A stretch of 37,972 nucleotides of DNA from Phallusia fumigata (taxonomy: Eukaryota; Chordata; Ascidiacea; Phlebobranchia; Ascidiidae), in NCBI GenBank assembly GCA_008931825.1, contig QXVZ01030128.1:1-37972 (forward strand), written 5' to 3'. A model generated the notes under the pieces. That model was not told the origin of the DNA. It ran no database searches and saw only the letters and a program-made list of their open reading frames with translations. The first letter of the stretch is position 1. Each line of letters begins with the position of its first letter. Made by a program: the position numbers and the translations under genes. Positions 1 to 12,100 of the stretch are shown one piece after another.

Positions 1-51
1 TGTTTTTACAGCACAATGCAAGCAGAAAAGAACGAAATGTTTAGTTGTTAC

Positions 52-781
52 TAGTGATGCATCGAGTAAAATAGGCTCGGACCAAAATCGAGTATTTGGC
101 AGTTTTTCCAGCCGAATCAACAGAATCATTTGCAAGGTCATGCAAACCCAGATGCTATGAGTTTTGCTGCCAGGCAAACAGTGGTGCTACAACAGGATAG
201 TTGTATTGTGTTATGACCTTAGTTTTCGGGGTTTTAGGGTGGCATTGGCTTTCGTTGCCAGCATCCAATATATTGTGTATCATTTGATGGGGGTGGACAA
301 AACAATAATGCTTTGATAAATACTAGTTGACACGATAAACAAAACAATAATTTAGCTGTCTGTGACAACAAAACATCTTAAATCTGATGTTTACCCCCTC
401 GTTTTTGAACATAATATTGCATTAGCAATCACAAATACCTTGGCTTACCACAAACAGCAGCATCACAAAAATACCCTGTCTATTAGTTTTTTTTGTTAAG
501 AAACTAAATAATCATAAATCCTTTGTTGCAATTTTTCATTGTTAGACTTGTTAGTTATATATAGCGCAGTTTGAAAGATTGTGTATTACGTAGGTGGAAA
601 AAACACATTTTGAGCCTTCAAACAAACATCATTTTAGATAATGATAATTATTTGGGTTTTTGGATTCGGACGGTATTTTTTGTGCGTGGTAGAGTTCGGG
701 TTTCAGCCATAATCGAATCTTCGTCAAAATCACTCTCTCAGCCGAAAAAATTTGACAAATCGAAGCTTTAGTACATCATTA
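52..781. mobile_element. Non-autonomous hAT-like element, copy A
   Basis: The 730-bp element has ends TAGTGATGCATCG on the left and TAATGATGTACTAAAG on the right (reverse complement). It is flanked by near-identical 8-bp direct repeats, GTTGTTAC (44-51) and GTTATTAC (782-789). An 8-bp duplication with these ends is typical of the hAT superfamily. A related copy lies at 15912-16518. It encodes nothing recognisable. Confidence 0.75.
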
Positions 782-2696
782 GTTATTACGATGTGGAATC
801 ATGTGTTAGGCTAACAAGATATTAGTCACAACTGCTATTATTCCCAGGAAATAAACTTATTAACATTAATCAGTAAAATTAATGAACAAGTATTGAAGTA
901 AATACTTATGGTAAAAGGTTGATTTTTTGTTGTTCAATTCAAATTAGGTTTATCTTTTGCAAACATTCCTAGCATTATCTCTGTGCATTTCTAATGCACA
1001 TAACTGGATTTGAGGGAGGACTGCACTTGTACTTTAACTACTTACTTCGGCAGGTAAAGACAAGCTGTTTAACCTGGTGTGCCAGGTTTTGTAACCATAT
1101 CAGTCAGGTTTGCGAACCCATAGGCACAAAACAATAGCTACATATGGATAAAGTAGGCAACAGTTTCAAACACAATTTAATCTTCAGATCTTCAGACTGT
1201 GGCCATACCAGCAATAATAAGCCCATGGATACATGATTGCAGAACCTTGCTTTGAAGCAAAACTTCGATGTGAGCAGCTAATTTTTATCTAGTTGCAATA
1301 ATTTGTTCTACCCTATACATTTTCTAGTGAATATGTTAGAGCCTAATTTTTACAAACAAAACATACTCATAGAAATAACCTACTTTGCTGTATGTTACAC
1401 GACTTGTCTTTTCTTTTTCTTCAGCAGACATCATTAAAATTTTTTTCAACGGATTCATCATTCAGCATGTATCCTACTAACTGTATAAAATTAAAAGGGA
1501 TTTAAAGATAGTTTCTAATTGGAAATGAATGTCCATGGTGTAGTTACCAAAATTTCGAACAAAAGCCTAACCATTGGGAAAACATGTATTACTAGCCAAT
1601 GGGTGTAAATTATTTGTGTACCGATTTCGGTTGCACCAAAAGCACAATCTCTGATTGGTCTGTAACTTACTTGTGCACAAATTACAATCCTATACAAGGT
1701 GGCGCTCAAGTTTTTCGGCGTATTTATTTTCTGGAGGTTAATTTTATGTACAATTTTAAAGACTTATTGTTCATCAAAATAACAAACTACTAATGTTAAG
1801 TGCGTAAATTTTTATGTTAATGTGACATATAAAATAAACAATAACGCAGACCACACACAGCCACGCCAGCATGCAAGCTTTTAGTGACGATCGATGCACC
1901 AAGGTAAATTTGTCAAAAAATCACAGACTACAACAAAGAAAACAAGTCGTTACGAATCCCAACAGTTGAATTGGGTCAAAATGTAGAATAAGTTAACCAG
2001 TTAAAAAGGCACCATGGAATGCAGAACAGTACGCATCGAGTAGCGCACCACATAATCCAATAAATATACCCAACAATCATGTAAAATGACGGTGAAAATG
2101 TGGTTGCTGAAAGCGTGCATTGTCCCGATAAAAATAACGTGACAGCTGAATGTCGAAAGTAGAACAACCGTTGAGCGGTCCAACGACATTGGGTGCTTGG
2201 TTAAAATTTATGTGGCGTTTCCGACAGAACCAAAAGCTGGATAAGAAGCGATGAAAAGACTGGTTTAGCCATTATTGATTCAGAAGCTATTATTATCCGT
2301 TTTGCAAAAAGTGAAATCCACAGATTGAATTCCGTAGCGTAAAAACAAGTTTTTTAGCCATTTCGTTGCGTTATGACCATTTTGTTTATTCAAGTTGTGT
2401 GTTAATTTTGTGGCATAAAAATCCGCTGTCTGCACTCTGCACAAGGGGGTTGGGGTTTTAAGTCGAAACCGCCTTCCTAGAGAGAATTTCTGGATGCGCC
2501 CTTTTGCTGCCATCTTGGGTCAAGAGATATGAATACAAATGTAAAAAGTTAGGTTAAAAAAATTGGTGGCAAGTTAATGTTGTCAACTCTGAAGTGGAAA
2601 GTTCCATATCTGTTTAAATGTTGCAACTGTGCATGTTTTGATAAAACTAGACATATCAATGTCATAAAGTCTCTCTCTCAAGTAAAATCTCCATAG
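782..2696. other. Intergenic sequence, no gene seen
   Basis: The stretch is AT-rich. Short ORFs at 1515-2189 and 2280-2513 show no family match or splice-site support. I see no repeat shared with the rest of the window. Confidence 0.6.
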
Positions 2697-2760
2697 CAGT
2701 GTTCCCAACCGAGGTGCCGCAGCATATAGGGGTGCCGTTGCATGGCCCAGGGGTGCCGCG

Positions 2761-3237
2761 TAGGGTTGCCAACTATGTTTAGCTACAATAAAGGACATGT
2801 TTATTTACGCCATATTTGTTTTGGAGTCCAGTTATTAGGCTAAAGTAACTTCCTGTCCAAACGCACCTACTTTCTTCTATAGTTAGTTTTTGGTTCTTTT
2901 CACATTTAGTAACATTGTATAGTTTTTTGGTTCTTTCCATATTTAGTAACATTGTTTACGATTGTCTGGTTTTTCCAAAATGATTGCCTTTTTTAAATGA
3001 AAAATTGAGTTACATATAAAATGAAGCTTTTACACTCCGGTCTGCGACGCTGTGCTTGTGGTATAGTGCAGCAAACGCTTTTGCAATCAGATCTTGAGAG
3101 CAGGAAAATGAACTACCACTCAAAACGATTTCCAAATAAAGGACAAATAGTGTCATTTCAAATCTCAATAAAGGACAAGGACCAATATAGCTGAATAAAG
3201 GATTGTTCTTTGAAATAAAGGACGGTTAGCAACCCTA
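2761..3237. mobile_element. Nested hAT-like MITE with perfect 8-bp target duplication
   Basis: The 477-bp element has 13-bp terminal inverted repeats, TAGGGTTGCCAAC and TAGGGTTGCTAAC (one mismatch). A perfect 8-bp direct duplication GTGCCGCG lies at 2753-2760 and 3238-3245. Both ends carry AAAGGAC-type subterminal repeats. It is inserted in the outer hAT-like element and has no coding capacity. Confidence 0.85.
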
Positions 3238-3437
3238 GTGCCGCGACTAATACTAAACTTATAATTGTTTTCATCAAGTTAAATATTACCCGGTATGATG
3301 GTGAATAACTACAAAACAGACTAACTTGACTGAAGTTTATACCTCGAAAATAAAATGCAAATTGACAGGTTACTTTATTGATCTTTTTAGAAATTGCCTG
3401 GCAAGCCGCTTTGGCTGTCGCAATTCATAATTTAACC

Positions 3438-3600
3438 GCCAAGATGGTCGAGTGGTTAGCGAGACTGCTTTGTGCACACAAGGTTGTGGGTTCTAATCCC
3501 ATCTCGGTCCCTTTGTTTCCCTGAGCAAGAAACTTGAGCGTCATTGTTCCAAAATGGGTTGACACAAATTGAAGTCACCAACTTCAAAAATTCGAAAAAA
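3438..3600 (+). mobile_element. tRNA-derived SINE, copy 1
   Basis: The head 'gatggtcgagtggttagcga' resembles a class II (Leu/Ser-like) tRNA with a pol III A box, and 'gtgggttctaatccc' is a B box. The body has 'ccctgagcaagaaacttgag', a motif recurrent in animal SINEs. A related copy is at 19138-19290. Confidence 0.75.
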
Positions 3601-3751
3601 TCAAATTAGAAATGATCCAACGAAATGAACTGCAATAAGGCAGGCAGCTCGACGGCGGACTCATTGTGAGCATAACGCATTCGGTATGAAAAACAAAAAA
3701 CAAACAAGTCTATGAAAAAGGGTGAATCAAAATAATCGTCGGGAACCACTG

Positions 3752-6039
3752 CTCTAGGGGTTCTATTCGCCAATCGCCAGTCTTTGTGGGTTCGAGTCGC
3801 AAGTCGAGTAGTTAATAGTTCGAGTACTAATGTCATGTCGTTAGTGTTTCGAGTTTCAATGCAGGGGTGGATGATAAAATTTTGGTCGCACGCTCATTTT
3901 CAGCTTTAAGACGAAATTATCGACACTTGCGACTTGAGTGGAGACTTGAATATTAGTTTGACAGTTAGCACCGAGCCTAGAGATGGAAATTAGCAATAAT
4001 TGTATATCTTCGCGATACGGAGCGTATTTAATATGTCCCAAACAGCCAGCTGGTATTGTAAAACTGTGATAAAACACAAGTTTATTCACAAGTTATGACG
4101 AACAGCCATTTTGAGTTAGATATTAAAAATGTACACAGTGTGCGAGCAATTCCAACATTGTGCAAAAAATGAACCACTCTGGCAAAATGGACACAGCTAC
4201 CAGTTGACGCAACACAGTATATGTTTCAGCGGTCACCTAGACCAGGCGTTTATCAGACATGCGCCAAAATCGAAAACGCAAGAACTGAAGGATAGAGCAG
4301 AGCTAACAGAAATATACCAAATAAACGTTCCGATATTTTTAGAATTGTCTTTGCATATCCTCTAAGCAAAAACAATAATATCAGGTCGTTAGGCGTGGTC
4401 TATGATTGGTCATACTCCAATCAATCCCATAATCCCACAATAATTTAACAATCATAAACAATTACACAATCAGTTGCAAGCACCGGATGTGCAAAAAGGA
4501 CCGTAGTAGGTTGGAAACTGTGGTCAAGTTGTACAAACATTTTTGCTTAACTATAAACAACGATAAGTTACTGCTTTCAAACAGCTCAAAACAGCAACAT
4601 GCAACTTTATTTTTAATTGCAACGTTCTTTTCAAACAAATTAAAAATAAAAACATAAAACTTTGTACAGAATTACAGGATTTGGTGGATAAAACATTTAA
4701 AGCAGTGTAGACCAACAAGATTTCATCTCTTGAACCTTCTTCAGCAGTTAATCGAAGTTCACTAAAAAAATAAGTTATACTAGCCAGTACTCTTTTTATT
4801 TCAGAATCTGTACATATAATTTGCTCCGCCTCCCGAGGATAAAACATGAAACAAACAATTATGGGGTAAACTTACAGATTCATAGGATCATATGATGTTT
4901 ATACGTGACTACTGTGACGAATTTTACGTAATCAACATATTCCAACACACACTGGTAATCAAAAAATTGTGATGTTGGGTGAAGTTATTAAAACATTTAA
5001 AATAAATCTTTTTGGGAGCCCATAATATGCTGAGAAATGATGGTTAGACATCCTCTTCTGTAAACAATTCGCGACTTACAAAATGGGTCATGGTTATCAG
5101 GTATTTTACCATGTAACATATATACAACATGTGAATCGTGGCAAATTGCAAACTGAAGAAAAGTGGAGTATTGGTTAAAAGAAGGTCATATATGATGATG
5201 GCTAGTGGCTACATGCGGAAAGGCAATGCAGGGAAAGAAGCATGTTTGGAGAATGGAACCAACAATTTTACAAGCAGAGGAAAAAACTTGCAAGTTGCCA
5301 AATAATGGAACTAAAACTGGCAAAAGACAAAGTTATTTCTGGGGAGTGTGTAGCCAAGTAACACAAGCAGATAAAAAGGACAACAACATGTTCCTTTTCA
5401 TATTTTCATTGAGCTGAAGACGAGATAGTGGAAGCTCTAAGACCAAACTTTCAGAGGTGAGTTTGTGATAAATGTAATAGGGACAGGAGTGGTTGGAGAT
5501 GCCAGTTGAGATATGATACGTAAGATTAAAATGATAAGTCGCCAAAGAGACGCTGGGAAAAACCTTAAGCAAGGCAAAGAAAATCTTTTTTTCAGTGGTG
5601 AAACAATGAAGGCGATGACTGAAAGCAAGACATAAAAGCAGAAGGAAAGAAATTTTAAAAGAAACCTCAAAAGAGAATAAGGAAGCTTGCAAGATAGCAA
5701 AGGAAAAAGTCAAGAGCATACAAACAACTGTATAAAAGTATGGGTTTGCGGAAAATGGGAAAAATCAAGAATAGGGACTCAGCAAGCGCAATGCATAGAA
5801 GGCTGGTAGGGGACAAAGAAGAAAGAATGTTATTAGATCATAGGCACTGAAATTGGGTATGCCAGGCCAGGTATACTCAGATGAAAGTCTTAAGTATGCC
5901 GCTTACCATACACAAATGAATATTTATGACCCGGTGCATAGCAATGTTTTTGCATAAAATACAAATAAACCACACGGAAAACTAAATAAAATGAAACAAA
6001 CATACTTATGGGACAAATATTTAAATCATAATATCTTAC
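3752..6039. other. Sequence 3' of the Kir gene, no confident exon
   Basis: The Kir C-terminal exon and 3' UTR should lie here but were not identified. An acceptor TTATTTTTTTAG at about 4770 (minus) leads into an open frame (ELRLTAEEGSRDEILLVYTA), but its phase does not fit the last known exon. Positions 5160-5850 are purine-rich on the plus strand, which gives a long but uninformative minus ORF. Confidence 0.5.
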
Positions 6040-6132
6040 ATCTGATGCTCCGGCGACTTGGCATACCTGTTCCCTTGCACTGACAGAAGGAGTGTCAACC
6101 TCGAAATGTTGATGAAAATTAGAGTAATTTAC
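6040..6132 (-). CDS. Kir channel exon: end of conserved cytoplasmic domain
   Basis: The exon encodes [20 protein letters not shown], which matches the FHxTFEVPTP / SFHETYETSTPS segment of Kir3 channels. Two donors are possible, both phase 0: gtatgc after 6067 or gtaaga after 6040. The longer form adds VCQVAGASD. The C-terminal tail and stop codon are not identified further downstream. Confidence 0.85.
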
Positions 6133-9100
6133 CTGTAATTATAAAAAAATTTGTAATAATTAAAAAATATAAAACTAAGACCCAAAACAAAACAGTTGAC
6201 ACGAAGCACAATCTACTACTTTTAAAAAGTAAACAAATCACACAAATATTTCATAGACAAAAACGAAAAATTTCTTTACCTACATGTTTTTTTCATTAAG
6301 TTTACTCTGTAGTTGTTTGCACAGTTCAGTAGGCAGTAAAAAATTACAATCAACATGTGTTTACTTTAAGGAAAAGGACCCAACACAGAAAGAGAGTGTG
6401 TCTGTTACCATGCCTACACTTAAATGTACCATGCCTATACTATGAATCTATGGCTAACTTATAGACTAAATGCCTGAACCAAACAAAAACGCAATGTAAA
6501 CACATTCGAAAAATGTGAACAATTATTTCTGGATCAAAATGTGTAAACAAACCCCCGTTAGTCAGAAAGAATGAAAACAATATGTGACACCTTTGGGTGG
6601 GAACCCATAACTTTTTTTTTTCGCTATTAAAGCTTTAAAAACCAGACACCATGTTGGTATGCAGGTGGTATTTATTCTATTAAACAATCAACACGTTCCA
6701 ACTTACCTCATAAAATCCCTTCTCTAACATTAACACAGGCATAAAACGCTGACCCCACAGTACTTCATCCTCCACATATGAGCTTCTTGCTTGACAAGTC
6801 ATTCCTTAAAACAGAAACAGGACATTTTGTAGACTATCACAAGATATATTTTACCAGTGTTTAAATTTGTACTAGGTAGTTTAGTATAATCATACCTGTT
6901 GCCTCTACCATACCCTCCAGAATAACAACGATTTCAAATTCTTCCTCTTGCAAATCAGTGGAGGACATATTCCAAAATGGCGATTTTTCATTGATAACAT
7001 GGCATATTATTAAAGGTGTTACCTGAAATTTTTACCCCAGGTTATTCCAAGTCAGTTATCACTGTCAGTTGAATTAACATCACATACCCAGGAAAGGGGA
7101 AAACTACTTCCTTTGTTAACAACCAAAGATTAGAATTTCAAAAGTTAAATGCACACAAACATGGTTTAATATGATAAATATGGCTAATTGAAAAAGGTAA
7201 ACAGGGTAAACTAATTGTAGGTGGTACTGTATTGTCAATTACAATTGTACATCACAAAATTTATTGGTATTTGTTATGTTAAATATATATTTTGTCAAAA
7301 TATAGTTGTAAGAGTAAAAGTATTTCTACATGTCATCTTAAGGTAAATGTTATAATTTACTTTCCACATTGTTCTGTTTTATCCTGTATATGTGACATTC
7401 TGTTTTCTTCAGGTTTCCAATAATAGACTCACACAATAATGACAAGAAAAAATGTGCACCCAAACATAGACATAAAAACAAGTGCTTGCAGTTAGATAAG
7501 GTGCAGGTATGTGGAATGATAAAATGCCCTCCTGTAGTGAGTGTGCACATTTAAACTGCAATATTGATTTTTTTGCAAAGTAGCTTTTGACAAACATAGT
7601 TCAGTACATTATTTTCCAAATTTTTGTTGTTTGGGCTTAGCGTTTATGTGAAATTAGCAACAAATCTTCAGGAGTACATTAATGTATGTAGCATGCTGGA
7701 TGTGCAGCAAAATATTAGTGTGGTTTAAATGTTTTCACCAAACTAAATTGCTCAACACCTAATGGAAACATTACTGTTGATTCCAGCATGTTGCGCATGA
7801 TGGAGAAAATAATGCTCTGATTTTGCATTGTTTCGATGCATCAAACTGGCATGCTTTACAAACTGTGTGAGTTACATCCAATTCAGACATTGTTTATAAA
7901 TCTGAAACAAAACTGATGACACATCCCCATAACATGGCACTATATAAGTTGCAGTAACCAATGTGACAATGCAGTGGAAACTTTTTCTGCCTTATGTTTT
8001 TATCACAGAGACCTGTGACTGTGTGCCTGTGTTTTAAGACAAAATTTAATGGCAAAAATATTCTTCAAAGATATTTTTGTAACTTTTAGGCTAATAATTG
8101 TTTCAACGTATGTTTACCAAAAAAAGACGATCTGCTCCAGTTGTGTATCCAACATCCAAATCTGTCTGGTCCAAAGCCATAAATTCACCCTCTTGTGTTT
8201 GTCGCGATTTAATAAGCTTTGCTCGAATTTGAGCTTCAACAATATGGGAACTTCGTAAGTCTCCAACTCTACAAACATTTAGTGTTACTCAAAACCGCAA
8301 AAAAGTGTGAAGCATATGTAACAAAAAGAGGATGGGGTGTAATTAAAAAAAGGAAATATCTACCACTAAATGGCCCTGCAAAGTTCTGCACAGGTTCAAG
8401 CATGTAAATAGCTCCCATATACAAACTGGCTTTTATCGGATGCATTTTTGTACTGGGTAAAAACTATAGCAGAAATGTTTTTGTTTCATATAACTTGTGA
8501 TTCATTAAAAACTGGTGACCTGTTTCAGGGGATATAGGGTTTAACACAGCAAACAATATCTACAAACATCTACAAATTCAGAAACTGGCTAAATTTTATC
8601 CAGTTGGAAATTGTTTAGGATTTTGAACCAGTGACACCCTGTCAGCCTATTTTCCGATGTTGGTGTCACAACTGGGGTGCAGGACCTTGAACGACTGCCT
8701 TCCTCACACACCTTTTCTGAGATTTCCATGCTATACTGTATCAGGGTTATGGGTTTTCCTCATTTCTGATTCATTTTCATTTTGTAGACTGTGTGAGAGT
8801 TTACACATGCCAAATTATACAAACAAAAAAGCAGCTTTATGTACCACTTGATACTTTTTCTTGACATTCCATAATTTGCCATCAACTGGTCACTTTTATC
8901 CACTCCTGACATGTTGTCATTTCAGTTTTGCACTACAACAGGTTTTGTTTTTGTTTTTACTCCTCCAGGTGCCCTGACTTGCATGTCTACTCTGTTTGTT
9001 CCCTGTATAGTGGGAAGCATAAAACATCCTTTTTGTCTTTCATTTTAATCCCAGCAGTTGACCCCTCCTAAATCCTAAAGTTCGCCCAGCTGTAACTTTT

Positions 9101-12100
9101 GCTTCAACTCGGGATTGGGCAATCCACTCCTGTTCATCATGCATGTTCCTACAGCACCAGTATTCCGAGCAGTCAGGAAATCAAATAATGTGGGAGAAGT
9201 GTAAAACCTGTCCATGTACACAATATGACCTTTATTAAGGTAGTTTTCCAGCAAGTCCATCACTAGATCATGGATTTTGGATCCTTTACTCTGATGCTGG
9301 GAGTCGCAGGCTAATCTAAAAGAAAAACAGTATCCAGATCCTGCCTCACAAATTTCATATATTTTGATGCCCCTTTTATGGGGTTTATCTGGATTGTAGG
9401 TGCAGAATCGTTCCTTTGAAAGGACAAGTTACTTCATCCAAAGAAATGGATTGAGTCGGGCCAACTGCATTTTTGAATGTGTTTCACAGCATATTAATAA
9501 CTGGACAAATTTTTTGCAGTGGGTCATGGCCATCTTGTCCAGCACAAATGCACGATGCATTATCATTTGCATGCAAAACATGTAGAATGGCCAAAAACCT
9601 ATTCCGCCTCATGTGTCTCGGAAAAATCACTTCAACAAGAGATGGCCTTGTTGCCCAATAGCTTTGCAATGAAGGATTCTTTACTATACCCATGTGCATT
9701 GTGATGCCAAAAATACCTGGAGCTGGCCTTGACCTTCGACCACATGCCCAATGTGGGGACCTGGGTCCCCCCCTTCCTCGACCTCGCTTGGCTGGTGTTT
9801 GACAGTATTACCCTGGTCACCGCCCTTACTTTCAGATGATGGTGAATCTGAGCTTTTACTTGCTGGTTCAAAATCACTGGCTTTTTCTAATTCCTCATCT
9901 GAACCCTCCATAATTTGCGTGTAAGCCTTCTCTGCAAAAAATACTCTACTTATAGCCATGTTTTATGCTTTCAATTTTGCACAGCACAAGGTCTTTTTGA
10001 TTCCACTACAAGCTGATTAATAACCTGATAAAAATTTCGAGCAGACACATTCCTTTCAGAGCACAAACAGCAATTATGTATGTTCTTTGCAGGCCCTATG
10101 ACATCATAGTAGTGTTGTTCTTTTCTAAGCAAACGATTCAAGCGATCTCTGTACATACCATAACTACCGTATATTGAATATCATGGCGAGTTAGTGGTCA
10201 TATTGTAACCGAAATATGTAAAAACAGTGCAAAAAATATCCATAATTTTCTAAAAATTAGGTTTGTGTTTGTTGTTTAAATTCATTAAAACTTCACTGTA
10301 GATTTTAGTTGATGCAAGGAACAGTTCTTACATTCAAACACGTTGCACTGAATGTATTGACATTCAGATTCCTACGATAGTCGCGAAATCGTCTATATAT
10401 AGACGCTCGGGGTGGAAAGAGTTAAGGGCTGCAGTTATCTGTTAATCATGACACTCCCATTCTGTTTTAGCTACATTAAAATGACATTCCTCTTTTGATT
10501 TAGCTAAATGATGATATTTAGCTAAATAGTTTTACAAACAATACCCTATAATGGACAAGCTGCAGGGAAGAAAACAGGAAAACAAATAAACAGTGTGACA
10601 ATAATGTGTCTCTATTACCTGAACATCAAACACATTTTTCCATCTCTTAAAGACACCACTGCTTTTTCACTAAATACAAGAGTTTCTGCTCTTTTGTTTG
10701 GTTGAGAAATCTTCACAAACATACAACCCACCTTGAAACAATAAAAAAAATATTAAAAAATTTCTAAGAAATTCAAACACAAAATTGCCATACAAAAAGT
10801 CCCCTTTAATGCTCGGTGGGGTAACAGCTGGGGCTATACTGTAGCAATAGATACACCACAATGGCCCAACTTAAAATGTATTAAAATTCCATCCAAATCG
10901 GAGACTGTTTAAAATGTTAACCACCAGAGGGAGCTACAAAACAACCACTAGGGCCTCATGCTTACTTAGTTGTTCACAAGGCATGTTATATGACATGTAA
11001 TACAAACTGTCTATATGTCATCCAATTCAGACATTTTTTAATAACTGACACATTTTAGGGGGCTAGTGGGGTAACTGCTGGGGCTATGAGGTAAAACACA
11101 ATAATTATTGCACTATAATGACATGTTATACAAACTGTCTAACTTTCATCCAATTCGGACATTGTTTAACTATTTGCCCTATTTTGGGGGGCTAGTGGGG
11201 TAACTGCTGGGGCTATGGGGTAAAAAAAACATCAATTATTGCACCACAATGACAAGCTATACAAACTGTCCAAATTTCATCCAATTCAGAGAAAGTTTAA
11301 CTATTTGACCCATTTTAGGGGGCTAGTGGGGTAACCATTGGGATATGGGGTTAAACAACACTGATGACACAACTCCATGACCATATCTACCAGCTGTGAA
11401 AGTTTCATCCACATCCATCAAACATTTCATGCCAAAAGTGCATAGACAAGCTGCAGGGTAGAAAAACAAAACAAAGTGAAAACAATGTGTCCGCTTTCAG
11501 GAAGGAGCCCATAATAATTCAATTGATGATACTTCTTTTGTGTTTACATTGGGCATATGAACCAAGTTTTTTTTATCCACAGGTGTGTCATTTAATTCGG
11601 AGAATATTAACAATTTGACCCATTTTAGGGGGATAGTGGGGTAAAACACATCAATTATCGCACCACAATGACATGTTATACACACTGTTCAAATGTTATT
11701 CAATACAGAGATTATTTAACAATTTTATCCAATTTAAGTGGCTAGTGGGGTAACCATTGGAGGCGATAGTCAAACACAACTCCATGACCATATCTACCAG
11801 CTGTAAAAGTTTTATCCAAATCTGCAAAACATTTAATGCCAAAGAGTGTAGACATAGTGCAGGGAAATATTTTACCCTTTTGGGGGCTAGCGGGGTAACC
11901 CTGGGGGGCTATGGAGTCAATCAAAACAAAAGTGCATAGGCAAGCTGCAGGCAGAGAAAAAAGAAGAAAATAACAACAACGAACAGAGTGAACACAATAT
12001 GCGTCGTGTTTAGCTGTTTGTTTATCTTCCACCACCCTATTAACCAGAAATGAGATGTATAATGTGATCTTTTTCAGATCAATAGCAAGCATTATGTATG

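Larger units (their letters stand above)
2697..3751. mobile_element. Outer hAT-like element carrying two insertions
   Basis: The left end is CAGTGTTCCCAACCG at 2697 and the right end, in reverse complement, is CAGTGGTTCCCGACG ending at 3751. Both resemble common hAT termini. The flanking octamers (CTCCATAG and CTCTAGGG) agree only partly, so the limits are provisional. It encloses a complete smaller element (2761-3237) and a SINE (about 3438-3560). Confidence 0.5.

Noticed and set aside
3438..3510. A functional tRNA gene
   Set aside because: The A and B boxes are present, but the arms do not pair as a complete tRNA, and a SINE body follows in both copies.
4551..4847. A possible C-terminal Kir exon after the acceptor TTATTTTTTTAG
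   Set aside because: Its open frame needs two bases from the preceding exon, but both possible donors of the last known exon end in phase 0, and there is no family match.
5333..5719. A 128-codon minus ORF, the longest uninterrupted one in the window
   Set aside because: It lies opposite a purine-rich stretch that suppresses stops, is rich in Leu/Phe/Ser as a by-product, and has no motif or splice support.
5850..5870. A possible short Kir terminal exon after AATTTCAG (minus), reading Cys-Leu-stop
   Set aside because: The phase fits, but two codons give no way to tell it from a chance acceptor.
10800..11960. A CRISPR array
   Set aside because: The units are about 130 bp, degenerate and without unique spacers, and the DNA is eukaryotic.
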